A DNA stretch of 45,457 nt, taken from positions 1 to 45,457 of the forward strand of contig JAFGDF010000122.1 in the NCBI GenBank assembly GCA_016932235.1, in the 5' to 3' direction. Positions 8,980 to 17,097 of the stretch are shown here, piece by piece. The number at the start of each line of letters is the position of its first letter. Positions within the stretch are counted from its first letter, which is position 1. The translations under genes were made by a program, and so were the position numbers. Origin of the DNA: Deltaproteobacteria bacterium. GTDB lineage: Bacteria > Desulfobacterota > DSM-4660 > Desulfatiglandales > HGW-15. The notes beneath the pieces are model-generated. The model was not told the origin of the DNA. It saw nothing but the letters and a program-made list of their open reading frames with translations, and searched no databases.

Positions 8980-9639
8980 TTATCCACAGCGCTGTTCCAG
9001 AGCGAAATATTCAGGTCCCAGTATGTTATAATTACGTTCTTTTAATGCTTTTATTACCGGAGAGAGATCGTCTGTCTGGACTCGAAAAACGAGTATACAG
9101 ACATCGTTGTGGAAAAAGCTTGCAGCGGAGAGAAAGTTCAGCCCCATATCGCTGATTATTTTGGAAACTTCAGCCATAACACCGGGCCTGTCCTTGAACT
9201 CAATGGCAAAGCGTTTACCTCCCCTGTGTAAACCCATCTCCTCAACAAGGACCTCCAGCATGATCTGACGATTTATATATCCGACCATTTTCCCGTTCTG
9301 GTCCACAACTGCAAGGCCAGGAAGTTCCTTCTGAACCATGAGTTCGGCTGCGGATTCAATTTCCGTTTCCGGCGTGACCGTGACGATTTCCTTTTTAATC
9401 AGATCCTTGATAGTAACTTCGGCCATGATCGTATTGAGTTCATGGCGGCTCAGCATGGTTGCCTGGGAGGGCATGGCTGCCCGGGCATCCTCGATATCCA
9501 GATATCCGACCAACTTTCCCTTATCGACGACTAAGAGCATTTTAAGACTTCCTTCCCTCATTATTTTCAGTGCATCGATGAGAAGTGTCTTTGGAGTAAC
9601 GTAAGTTACATTGGTCTTCATCTTAAGCCCTACGTACAT
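8980..9639 (-). CDS. CBS-CBS-ACT domain regulatory protein (AcuB-like)
   Basis: A 219-residue cytosolic protein. Two CBS motifs occupy about residues 7-60 and 76-135 (ITPK/VTPETEIESAAELM-type starts, LVGYLDIEDAR and MVGYINRQIM ends). An ACT-like domain follows from about 141 (FAIEFKDRPGVMAEVSKIIS). Such proteins bind adenosine nucleotides through CBS and small ligands through ACT, usually as regulators. AGGAGGGG sits close upstream of the ATG at 9639. It is the promoter-proximal gene of the TRAP operon, 55 bases before dctP, so a role in controlling uptake or use of the transported acid is a reasonable inference. Confidence 0.88.
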   Translation of the reverse strand: MYVGLKMKTNVTYVTPKTLLIDALKIMREGSLKMLLVVDKGKLVGYLDIEDARAAMPSQATMLSRHELNTIMAEVTIKDLIKKEIVTVTPETEIESAAELMVQKELPGLAVVDQNGKMVGYINRQIMLEVLVEEMGLHRGGKRFAIEFKDRPGVMAEVSKIISDMGLNFLSAASFFHNDVCILVFRVQTDDLSPVIKALKERNYNILGPEYFALEQRCG

Positions 9640-9705
9640 TTTACCCCTCCTTTTCTGTTCGGGTAAACCACAGAAAGTTGTATATCACATTTAACAGGAA
9701 AATAA

Positions 9706-9787
9706 AGTTTAACAATGTCGGTATATAATGCACCACATAGCGCTATTTTCATTCATCGTGGTGGCCCAAAGGGCCATGAGTGTTTAA
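9706..9787 (+). repeat. Dispersed structured repeat, copy D (internally deleted)
   Basis: The first 24 bases match the left end of copy A (1-24) exactly. After about 14 unrelated bases, the rest matches the right end of copy A (307-350), including a TGGCCC-aaa-GGGCCA hairpin near 9762-9776. The inner ~280 bases of copy A are missing. Ends joined with loss of the middle are typical of non-autonomous element derivatives. It lies between der and the CBS-ACT gene, both transcribed on the minus strand. Confidence 0.85.
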
Positions 9788-9914
9788 CACAGTGTTACAT
9801 TAAAATGGTAATAGATCAAGCCGCCTCTATTTTAACTTCAGTTTCATTTATTCCATGATTATAACATTTTTACCACTCAGAAGGATATATCTGTAGCGAA
9901 GAATTTTATCTCAG

Positions 9915-11228
9915 TTACTTTTTACCCTTAAAAAATAATCTCAATGGGGCATGATTGATTCCAAATTTTTCCCTCAATTGGTTAATGATAAATCTTTTAT
10001 ATGAGAAATGAACCATTTCCGGTCGATTCACGAATACAACGAATGTGGGAGGCCTTATACCCACTTGAGTAGCATAATACAATTTCAGGCGAACTTTTCC
10101 AATCATTGGAGGTGGTTTTTTCAGGAGGATTTCTTCGATAGTTCTGTTCACTTTACCGGTACTTATCCTTTTTGAAAAATGTTCATTGACAAGATTAATT
10201 TTATCAAAGAGCTGCTTTGTCCTTTCTCCGGTCAAGGCCGAAAGGTTTATCCTCGGGGCAAAGGGAATAAAATTAAACTGTCTTTCAAAGGACCTGTTTA
10301 TGTGCCTTTTTTTATCCTGATCGGCCTTAACAATGTCCCATTTATTGACAGCGAGCACAATACCTCTTCCCCTCTCAAGAGCATAACCGCAAACCCGCGC
10401 ATCCTGCTCAGCTATCCCTTCTTCGGCGTCAAGGAGAATCACGGCTATATGACAGCGCTCAAGACTCCTCATGGATTTTATCATGGAATATTTATCTATT
10501 CTATCCTTTACCTTACCTTTCCTTCTTATCCCTGCAGTATCTATAAGCAGATATTCCCTGCCTTTCCAATTAAAGAGGATATCAATTGAATCTCTCGTAG
10601 TACCGGGACTTTTGCTAACCAAAAGCCGATCAAATCCGAGTACACGATTGATAAGAGAGGATTTACCTACATTAGGCCTTCCCAAGATTGCGACCTTGAT
10701 CCTGTGTTCAAGCTCCTCTTTTTCCGGTTCCGGTTCCGGAAGATCCTTTACGATTTCTTCCATGAACGGTTTCAAGCCGAAACCATGAGCAGATGAGATA
10801 GCAAAAACTTTTTCTACGCCCAGTTCAAAGAATTCGTTTGAAACGTGTTGATGTTCGGGGCCATCTATTTTATTTATAACCGTAAAAAATTTTTTACCTG
10901 ATTTTCTGAGTACCTGTGCGATCTCCTCATCACCGGGCATCAATCCTTGCTTTCCATCTAACATAAAAATGACGCGATCCGCATCCGCTATTGCCTGTTC
11001 AGCCTGTTCCCTGACCTGTTTTAACAGCGGGTCTTTTCCAGGATCCTCAAATCCGCCTGTATCTATGATAACTATCGAGTGTTTATCCCAGTGGATTGAA
11101 GCGTATACGCGGTCCCGCGTGACACCCGGCAGATCATCAACCAGGGAATCCCGGGACTTTTTAAGGCGATTAAAAAGGGTCGATTTGCCCACGTTCGGGC
11201 GACCCACAATGGCTATAATAGTTGTCAT
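9915..11228 (-). CDS. der: Ribosome-assembly GTPase Der (EngA)
   Basis: A 437-residue protein with two tandem GTPase domains and a C-terminal KH-like domain, the usual Der architecture. G1 of the first domain is GRPNVGKSTLFNRL at about 8-21 with NKID at about 118-121. G1 of the second domain is LGRPNVGKSSLINRV near 184 with NKWD near 298. The C-terminal region (RTIEEILLKKPPPMIGKVRL onward) is Der-specific. It acts on 50S ribosomal subunit maturation in the cytosol. No clear ribosome binding site precedes the ATG at 11228. It is divergent from pyrG across a 230-base gap. Confidence 0.97.
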   Translation of the reverse strand: MTTIIAIVGRPNVGKSTLFNRLKKSRDSLVDDLPGVTRDRVYASIHWDKHSIVIIDTGGFEDPGKDPLLKQVREQAEQAIADADRVIFMLDGKQGLMPGDEEIAQVLRKSGKKFFTVINKIDGPEHQHVSNEFFELGVEKVFAISSAHGFGLKPFMEEIVKDLPEPEPEKEELEHRIKVAILGRPNVGKSSLINRVLGFDRLLVSKSPGTTRDSIDILFNWKGREYLLIDTAGIRRKGKVKDRIDKYSMIKSMRSLERCHIAVILLDAEEGIAEQDARVCGYALERGRGIVLAVNKWDIVKADQDKKRHINRSFERQFNFIPFAPRINLSALTGERTKQLFDKINLVNEHFSKRISTGKVNRTIEEILLKKPPPMIGKVRLKLYYATQVGIRPPTFVVFVNRPEMVHFSYKRFIINQLREKFGINHAPLRLFFKGKK

Positions 11229-11349
11229 AACAGGAGATAGTATTTTTTTGTTGCTTTATGTCAATAAAAAATTACAATATGTTGTATATAATCATTTCTA
11301 ATGGTTATATATTGTACTTTTTCAATGTTTGAAGTAGAGAAACATGTGA

Positions 11350-11377
11350 GATCTTTATGCAATTTCCTAACCGGACA
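11350..11377 (-). repeat. Inverted fragment of the dispersed repeat family
   Basis: These 28 bases are the exact reverse complement of 45247-45274, the left part of repeat copy C. Only this short piece is present, in the intergenic space between der and pyrG. It is probably a remnant of a copy in the opposite orientation, or a binding or processing site shared with the family. Confidence 0.85.
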
Positions 11378-11458
11378 GTAGTGGGCCGGACTGATATTTT
11401 TATGGATATTCCATTTTTATGCAATATTAAAGTTCATTGATATTGGGATGTTACTAAA

Positions 11459-13039
11459 ATGCCTGCAAAATATATCATTGTTACTGGAGGAGTCCTTTCA
11501 GGACTCGGCAAAGGGATAGCAGCTGCTTCGATCGGTCATCTTCTCTCGTCGAGACTCAGGATAGTTCCTATAAAGTGTGATGGGTACCTTAATGTCGACC
11601 CTGGCACAATGAATCCTTATGAGCATGGAGAGGTCTTTGTGCTGGATGATGGCGCAGAAGTCGATATGGATTTTGGACATTATGAGCGTTTTATCGGGGT
11701 CACATGCAAGTCAAAATGGAACCTAACCATGGGAAAAGTCTTTGACATTGTAAGACAGAAAGAGAGAAGAGGTGACTATCTTGGTAAGACCGTTCAATAT
11801 ATTCCTCATGTTACAGATGTGATAAAAGATCATATTTTTAACATTGCAAAAGAAGAATCTGCCGATTTAGTAATAATAGAGATCGGTGGTACGGTCGGAG
11901 ACATAGAGAATGAACTTTTTCTTGAAGCTATGAGGCAGATGAAAGAAGATGCCGGAAGGGAGAATACGGTATATGTTCACCTCACCTATGTCCCTGTTCC
12001 GTATGGCGTAAATGAACAGAAATCTAAACCCACTCAACAGAGCGTAACCCTCTTGAAGCAGAGGGGTATTTTCCCGGATATTATTATCGGGAGATGCCAG
12101 GAATATCTGACTAAAGAGGTTAAAACGAAGATCTCAACTTTTTGTGATGTGGAGCCTGAAGCTGTAATAACCGGACTTGATGTTGATGATATTTATGAAA
12201 TCCCTCTTGTTTTTGAAGAAGAGGGATTAGCTGAAATCCTGCATAAAAAACTAAATATCTACAGCCCTCCTGATCTGAGAAAATGGCGGCAGCTTATCAA
12301 AAATCTTAAAAATCCCAAGAAAGAGATCAAGGTTGCAATGTGCGGAAAGTACACAAAGCTTATAGATTCCTATGCGTCAATTATAGAATCTTTTAACCAC
12401 TGTGCCGCACATCTGGAATGTAAAATCAATTTAAAATGGGTGGAGACTACGGATCTTTGTAACCCGTGCCTGCTGGATGATGTTGATGGTATTGTTGTTC
12501 CCGGCGGATTTGGATCAAGGGGAACTGAAGGGAAAATAGAGACCATACGTCAGGCCAGGATTAGAAACATTCCTTTTCTTGGTCTCTGCCTTGGCCTTCA
12601 TATGGCCGTTATTGAGTTTGCAAGGAATGTCTGTAATCTGGAGGACGCAAATTCCACAGAGATGGACCCGGGCACAACGAATCCTGTAATTGATATACTT
12701 CCTGAGCAGAAAAACGTAATTGAAAAAGGGGGTACTATGAGGCTGGGGGCCTACCCTGCAAGGATTAGGGAAGGGACAATTCTCAGGTCTTTATACAACA
12801 AGGATGAGATTTGGGAAAGACACCGGCACAGATATGAGGTAAATCCTGAATATCATTCAATTCTAAAGGAAAGAGGGATGGTGTTTTCAGGATCTTCTCC
12901 GGACGGCAGGTTGGTGGAGTTTATAGAATTACCTGATTTAAGATATTTTATAGCGACACAGGCCCATCCGGAGTTCAAGTCCAGAATGGAGGTGCCGTCC
13001 CCGCTTTTTTATGGTTTTATCAAGGCCTGCCTTGGCTGA
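11459..13039 (+). CDS. pyrG: CTP synthase (divergent form)
   Basis: A 526-residue enzyme that aminates UTP to CTP with glutamine and ATP. The synthetase P-loop region is GGVLSGLGKGIAAASIGHLL at residues 10-29, then NVDPGTMNPYEHGEVFVLDD near 45-64. The C-terminal class I glutaminase has its Cys nucleophile at residue 377 (GLCLGLHMAVIEFARN) and the His/Glu pair in ATQAHPEFKSR near 501-511. Compared with common bacterial enzymes, it has GLGKG and MNPYEHGEVFVLDDGAEVD variants, and His381 replaces the usual Gln of the GxCLGxQ motif. It is slightly shorter than the typical 535-545 residues. No strong ribosome binding site is seen. Confidence 0.95.
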   Translation: MPAKYIIVTGGVLSGLGKGIAAASIGHLLSSRLRIVPIKCDGYLNVDPGTMNPYEHGEVFVLDDGAEVDMDFGHYERFIGVTCKSKWNLTMGKVFDIVRQKERRGDYLGKTVQYIPHVTDVIKDHIFNIAKEESADLVIIEIGGTVGDIENELFLEAMRQMKEDAGRENTVYVHLTYVPVPYGVNEQKSKPTQQSVTLLKQRGIFPDIIIGRCQEYLTKEVKTKISTFCDVEPEAVITGLDVDDIYEIPLVFEEEGLAEILHKKLNIYSPPDLRKWRQLIKNLKNPKKEIKVAMCGKYTKLIDSYASIIESFNHCAAHLECKINLKWVETTDLCNPCLLDDVDGIVVPGGFGSRGTEGKIETIRQARIRNIPFLGLCLGLHMAVIEFARNVCNLEDANSTEMDPGTTNPVIDILPEQKNVIEKGGTMRLGAYPARIREGTILRSLYNKDEIWERHRHRYEVNPEYHSILKERGMVFSGSSPDGRLVEFIELPDLRYFIATQAHPEFKSRMEVPSPLFYGFIKACLG

Positions 13040-13182
13040 TTCCTGCGAAGATTGTAGCCTTAAGCGCTCCAAGGGGTCATAAAGGAGTAATGATGACTGT
13101 CATTATCATCGGAATGATACCGTCGTAGCCTAATTTAAGAAATGTTGCCTTTCTGACTCTTATTATGGGAAGGTTTTAAAAG

Positions 13183-13542
13183 ATGAATAAGAAATATAGG
13201 GTTGTTTTTTTAGGCCTTATAAGAGGCAAAGATGAATTCAGCCTGTATCTATCCAAATTCGGTATTAAGACTCAACTTGCCGAGAGGATAGTTAGTAAAG
13301 CGCCTGTTACATTAAAAGAAAATCTGCACCTTGAGTCGGCCAGGCGATATGCGGATGTCTTTCAAAACGCAGGTGGTAAAGTGAGTATAGAATCTCATGG
13401 CGTTTTTGAAGAGAAGATGTTAGATTCAAGATCTATAGATATCAAGCCTCTGGAAAATTTCATAATGTGTCCTCAATGCGGATATAAACAATTAAAGGAT
13501 GATTTATGTGAGAGATGCGGGTCAGTTTTAGTGGATAAATAG
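13183..13542 (+). CDS. L7/L12 C-terminal-like domain with zinc ribbon, hypothetical
   Basis: A 119-residue protein in two parts. Residues 1-70 (YRVVFLGLIRGKDEF, then SARRYADVFQNAGGKVSIES) have the alternating strand/helix pattern and the residue-removing 'A-x-x-Y-x-x-x-x-x-x-A-G-x-K-V' helix-strand seen in the ribosomal L7/L12 C-terminal fold. Residues 93-119 hold a CPQCG ... CERCG zinc ribbon. GGGAAGG lies upstream of the ATG. Two- or four-cysteine ribbons attached to this fold suggest a nucleic-acid or protein-binding adaptor; function is unknown. It follows pyrG by 143 bases on the same strand. Confidence 0.7.
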   Translation: MNKKYRVVFLGLIRGKDEFSLYLSKFGIKTQLAERIVSKAPVTLKENLHLESARRYADVFQNAGGKVSIESHGVFEEKMLDSRSIDIKPLENFIMCPQCGYKQLKDDLCERCGSVLVDK

Positions 13543-13664
13543 TTTTTAAGATTTCATGATGCTATTAAATTTCATCGTAAAGAGATATCCTGAAAAATCA
13601 GATAGAATCTAAATCCTGATAAAAGTCTGCCGGAATTTATCATACAGGCTTTTAGGGAGAAAAG

Positions 13665-14204
13665 ATGAAGGATGTAATTGATCTCGGATCGGCCCGATGC
13701 GGAAAAAAGGTGAAAAGGGGATTCCGCAACTGGACTAATCAATTCAACGAAGAGTTTGAAATCTCAACGACCCTTTCTCAAATCTCTTTGAAAACTTTGA
13801 CTTTTCTCGCAGTGGGCAGAGAAAAGAATTCTTTTTATATTTATGACCTGATAATGAATCTACAGGATCTGGGCTCAGGATTTGAGATTAATGAGTTAAG
13901 TTCAAAAGAGAAAATGAAGGTAATGAACTGTTATTTATTTATCATTGACAGGATACGCTTTGAGTTTATGAAAAGGCTGGGATGGCTTGAGAGTTATCCG
14001 GGGGAGGAAATAAGCCTGGTGGAACTTGTTACGCAATTCGATCAATTGGCCCCGGGATTACAGGCCAAGATACCTGCTCTCAGCAAGGATTATCCATCCT
14101 ATGGCAGATTCCGGCAAATGCATTTATTCGAGCAGGAGGAATTTATCAGGAAGCTTATACCGAAGGCGTTGAAAGAAATACAGGATTATTCAACAACCTT
14201 GTAG
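13665..14204 (+). CDS. Conserved-looking hypothetical protein
   Basis: A 179-residue, largely helical cytosolic protein with no signal peptide, membrane segment or familiar motif. The middle (LTFLAVGREKNSFYIYDLIM, EKMKVMNCYLFIIDRIRFEF, MKRLGWLESY) is rich in aromatic residues, as in small all-alpha folds. AGGGAGA lies a few bases upstream of the ATG. Its last 19 bases overlap, tail to tail, the gene on the other strand at 14186. I do not recognise the family. Confidence 0.7.
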   Translation: MKDVIDLGSARCGKKVKRGFRNWTNQFNEEFEISTTLSQISLKTLTFLAVGREKNSFYIYDLIMNLQDLGSGFEINELSSKEKMKVMNCYLFIIDRIRFEFMKRLGWLESYPGEEISLVELVTQFDQLAPGLQAKIPALSKDYPSYGRFRQMHLFEQEEFIRKLIPKALKEIQDYSTTL

Positions 14205-14443
14205 ACCTTATCGTTTTCTCTTACCCTTTCACTAACCTTTATTCCCACTAAATCTCCGGCCTTCGCTTCTTCTATCGGTTGGTTATCAACTTCCATACTG
14301 GTTACTTTTTGATTAAACTCGGTTGTATGCCCTTTGAAACTCAGGGTATCACCGATTTTTATGCTTCCATCCGTCATTTGAATGGCCGCAACACTTGGTT
14401 TTGCAAAATATTTTACTATAATACCAACCTGTTCATCACTCAT
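14186..14443 (-). CDS. EF-Tu domain II-like beta-barrel protein
   Basis: A protein of about 85 residues matching only the second (beta-barrel) domain of translational GTPases: VGIIVKYFAKPSVAAIQMTD, IKIGDTLSFKGHTTEF, VTSMEVDNQPIEEAKAGDLV and GIKVSERVREND. No GTPase domain is present. AAGGAGG seven bases before the ATG at 14443 fixes this start; an in-frame extension to 14587 has no such site. Small free-standing proteins of this kind are known in some anaerobes, but their role is not established. Its 3' end overlaps the converging gene at 13665. Confidence 0.8.
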   Translation of the reverse strand: MSDEQVGIIVKYFAKPSVAAIQMTDGSIKIGDTLSFKGHTTEFNQKVTSMEVDNQPIEEAKAGDLVGIKVSERVRENDKVYKVVE

Positions 14444-14724
14444 GGCATAACCTCCTTGATAAGAAAATGTTGGTAACTTATAGTAATTTATATTACTTTT
14501 GTTCCGGGCTGTCAAGATCATATCTGTTTTGCACGGTGTCAGCTGGGTGTTGAGCGAGGTCCGAAATCCGGATGAAGGAGGTTTCATTTGAAAGGGTTGA
14601 TTTCTTTATCGGCACTAATTAGAATAAAAATAACTTCACTGTATATCCATGTGAGAGAAGATTTTCAGTTACAAACCATTCTTATTAAAGGCACCGAAAA
14701 AAATATATCAAAGGACTATCACTC

Positions 14725-15342
14725 ATGGTAATCAAACAGGATTTTAACGAAACAGCCAAGGGTATCCTGACAAAAAGGGTCATAAAGGAAATTCATTCGG
14801 AAGATTCAGAATATATACATTCAGCGGTATTAATACCAATCTTCAAAGAAAATGGGGAGTATAAGGTTCTCCTTACTAAAAGGACTAATATAGTGGAACA
14901 TCACAAAGGACAGGTCTCTTTCCCCGGGGGCGTAATGGATTACGAAGATGACACGTTTCTAGACACGGCCTTGCGAGAGGCCTATGAGGAGATAGGACTT
15001 TGCAGGGAAGATGTGGAGATACTCGGTCAGGTAGATGACAGACTTACGCTTATTACCGATTTCCTGATACATCCCTATGTAGGAGTTATTCCATATCCAT
15101 ACAGTTTTAGGTTAAATCCAAGAGAAGTGGAAAGACTGGTTAAGGTTCCGCTCAGTGTTTTTATTCCCGGTAGCGGATATGGGAAGACAAAATCAACAGT
15201 ACCCGGAGCAGAAAACTATGAAGGCATTACCTACTCTTATAAAGGGGATGTAATATGGGGCGCGACTGCAGGGATCATGGAAAACCTTGTGGAGATACTT
15301 GGTGAAGATTCTACACGTTCATTTTTTTGTGTCACAAAATAA
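14725..15342 (+). CDS. Nudix hydrolase, CoA pyrophosphatase-like (NudL family)
   Basis: A 205-residue hydrolase. It carries the CoA-pyrophosphatase (UPF0035) motif LLTKRTNIVEHHKGQVSFPG near residues 50-69, followed by the Nudix box core TALREAYEEIGL near 83-94. The combination points to cleavage of CoA or acyl-CoA into 3'-phosphoadenosine and phosphopantetheine products. The E-x-x-E-x residues of the metal site are intact. AAAGGA lies upstream of the ATG. Repeat copy B starts about a dozen bases after the stop codon. Confidence 0.9.
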   Translation: MVIKQDFNETAKGILTKRVIKEIHSEDSEYIHSAVLIPIFKENGEYKVLLTKRTNIVEHHKGQVSFPGGVMDYEDDTFLDTALREAYEEIGLCREDVEILGQVDDRLTLITDFLIHPYVGVIPYPYSFRLNPREVERLVKVPLSVFIPGSGYGKTKSTVPGAENYEGITYSYKGDVIWGATAGIMENLVEILGEDSTRSFFCVTK

Positions 15343-15353
15343 GTGGGTTATAT

Positions 15354-15642
15354 TTACGGTCGAACTCGTTTCTGGCTAGGTTTTTACGCATAAAGCCTTA
15401 CGAGGCGGGCGGATGGTCATTTCAGTCATCGTCAGGACGGATTTGGGTCGAACAACCCAGGAGCATTCCGTCCGCTCTCCGAGGCGCAGGCTCTACGAGC
15501 CGGAGGCCTGGCATGCACCTTATGCTATTAATTTGCTACCCCGGGTCTTCGCCGTTCAAAAAGGCCCCCCATACCGTGATCCTGAGACCATAGGGTGGTA
15601 TTTTCATGCATTGTGGAGGGCCCGGAGGGCCATGATTGTTTA
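15354..15642 (+). repeat. Dispersed structured repeat, copy B
   Basis: It aligns with copy A from about base 70 to its right end, with all main landmarks. It lacks the first ~70 bases of copy A. The hairpin GGCTC-tac-GAGCC at about 15491-15503 replaces GGTTC-tac-GAGCT of copy A, keeping pairing. The right-end hairpin is GGGCCC-gga-GGGCC. It fills the gap between the Nudix gene and the MobA-like gene and lies just past both genes' 3' ends. Confidence 0.88.
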
Positions 15643-15666
15643 GTGGAGTTGATCTCTAACCGGGTC

Positions 15667-16596
15667 TCAGTGATTTTTACCCATAATTTTAAACTCATCT
15701 ATCCAGATTTTTAAGAGGTTCAGGCTTATGTTGTCAATTTTTTCAGGCAGACGCCCGGTTGCAAGAGCGGGTATGAGGCAGTCAAGCGCGGTGCGCACGT
15801 CACTTACCGTCACTGTAACGCCTTCATTTCTCAGTAGATGGTCTCTATAGTTCAGTGTGGTTTTTACGAGTGATGAAAAGACTTTTTTCACATCAGCGTT
15901 GTTTTTTCCGGGATGATTAAGCGTGCTTAAGAATAACCTCGTTATTTCCTCGTCTTCAAATCTTTTATCTTCAAGCATTAAATTTCTATACTTAAAATAA
16001 TCATCCGGCGTATCCAGATCCGTGTCATCATAACCCTGTTCAGGCCTGACAAGACAGACCTTATCCGAGTATTTTTCAAAAAGGCGTTTGGCGCCGATGT
16101 CCCCTTTTAGACCATATATCTCACTGTAAAATGAACGATTAAAGATAACAGGGTGAGATCTTTTTCTCCCGACAGTTATCGCGCCGAGTTTTAATCCGGA
16201 ATTGAGGTAATGATACAAAAGATGATTAATAAGACCTGATGAGATATTGGGCATATCGGCCAGTATCACCATGCAATGATCATAGACATTATGTATATAG
16301 GATATCCCGGTTATTAAGGATGAACTGATGCCATTCTCCCAATCAGTATTCTCTATAACCGTTAACTTTTGGCTATTCAGACATGTATTTAATGATTTTC
16401 TTATCTCTTCAGACCTGCAACCCAATATCACAATGACAAGATCGAGTTCCGATTTAACCGCTTCATTGATCACAGTATCGAGAAGAGTTCCTGTGCCTAT
16501 AGGGAGCAATTGTTTCGGACGGCCCATTCTGATTGAAGCGCCCGCCGCTAGAATAAGCCCGGCGACTTTTGGTTTTGGATCCTTTTTCATTATCAT
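15667..16596 (-). CDS. MobA/MocA-like nucleotidyltransferase with C-terminal extension
   Basis: A 309-residue protein. Residues 10-200 form a MobA-like NTP-transferase: LILAAGASIRMGRPKQLLP (nucleotide and Mg binding), VILADMPNIS, then DDTDLDTPDDY at the end. This is the pattern of MocA-type molybdenum cofactor cytidylyltransferases. A further ~105 residues (about 205-309) are helical, lack motifs I know and exceed the usual ~200-residue length. The ATG at 16596 or 16590 is possible; the ribosome binding site is weak. No molybdoenzyme gene lies nearby, so the exact substrate is open. Confidence 0.82.
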   Translation of the reverse strand: MIMKKDPKPKVAGLILAAGASIRMGRPKQLLPIGTGTLLDTVINEAVKSELDLVIVILGCRSEEIRKSLNTCLNSQKLTVIENTDWENGISSSLITGISYIHNVYDHCMVILADMPNISSGLINHLLYHYLNSGLKLGAITVGRKRSHPVIFNRSFYSEIYGLKGDIGAKRLFEKYSDKVCLVRPEQGYDDTDLDTPDDYFKYRNLMLEDKRFEDEEITRLFLSTLNHPGKNNADVKKVFSSLVKTTLNYRDHLLRNEGVTVTVSDVRTALDCLIPALATGRLPEKIDNISLNLLKIWIDEFKIMGKNH

Positions 16597-16616
16597 CTTT
16601 TGATGTTATTATCAGA

Positions 16617-16637
16617 CTGTCGGGCAATGTCCGGCAA
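16617..16637. repeat. Degenerate copy of the palindromic repeat
   Basis: The 21 bases match the inner core of the palindrome family (stem CTGYCGGA, loop yAAAr, stem TCCGRCAG) at about 16 positions, but the outer arms are lost. It lies upstream of the MobA-like gene. It may be a decayed copy. Confidence 0.45.
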
Positions 16638-16678
16638 CATTATTGGGAGGTTTTCCATCCAAGCAATGATGAGATGTT

Positions 16679-16948
16679 TTAGCTTTCTTGTGACTGATCG
16701 ATAATTTCAACAAGAGATTGAACTTTTGTTTTAGCGGGCCTGTTGAAAACCATTTCCCATTCTTCAACGCTCAGTTCATTTCTAAGGTAATCCACCACAT
16801 TGAAATGTTCAAACCAACAATCAAGTATTTTCATACAGGGTTTTCCCATATTTTCCACCCTGCAATAGGAAAAATATATCTGGTGTCCAAGTTTGGGACA
16901 GCGGATTTGATAACTATCACTCAGTGGCGGTATTTTTTTTCTATTCAT
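16679..16948 (-). CDS. Small Cys-containing conserved hypothetical protein
   Basis: An 89-residue protein with four cysteines: RCPKLG near 17, YCRVEN near 29, then PCMKILDCWF near 38-45. The Cys-x(11)-Cys-x(8)-Cys-x(5)-Cys spacing suggests a metal or Fe-S site. The C-terminal half is a helical, polar stretch. I recognise a similar small protein pattern in anaerobic Desulfobacterota but know no function. The ribosome binding site is weak. It lies between trpB2 and the MobA-like gene on the same strand. Confidence 0.7.
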   Translation of the reverse strand: MNRKKIPPLSDSYQIRCPKLGHQIYFSYCRVENMGKPCMKILDCWFEHFNVVDYLRNELSVEEWEMVFNRPAKTKVQSLVEIIDQSQES

Positions 16949-17041
16949 ATGATGTGCCCTGATAATATTGTCCGGGAAAGGTTTCGCAAATAGGGGTTTA
17001 TAACGTCCGCAAGGTCATCTCTTAATGGTTCAGTTATCGAA

Positions 17042-17078
17042 AAAGTCCCCGGAGATGAGAATATTCTCCGGGGACTTT
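17042..17078 (-). terminator. Rho-independent terminator after trpB2
   Basis: A perfect 14-bp stem (AAAGTCCCCGGAGA with its complement) encloses a nine-base loop. On the minus strand the stem is followed by a run of five T, twenty bases after the trpB2 stop codon. The A/T flanks on both sides could let it act in both directions. Confidence 0.88.
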
Positions 17079-17097
17079 GATTTATCGCAGATATAAG

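Noticed and set aside
15354..15642. CRISPR array or integron attC sites
   Set aside because: No short regular repeats with unique spacers; copies are kilobases apart and about 300 bases long.
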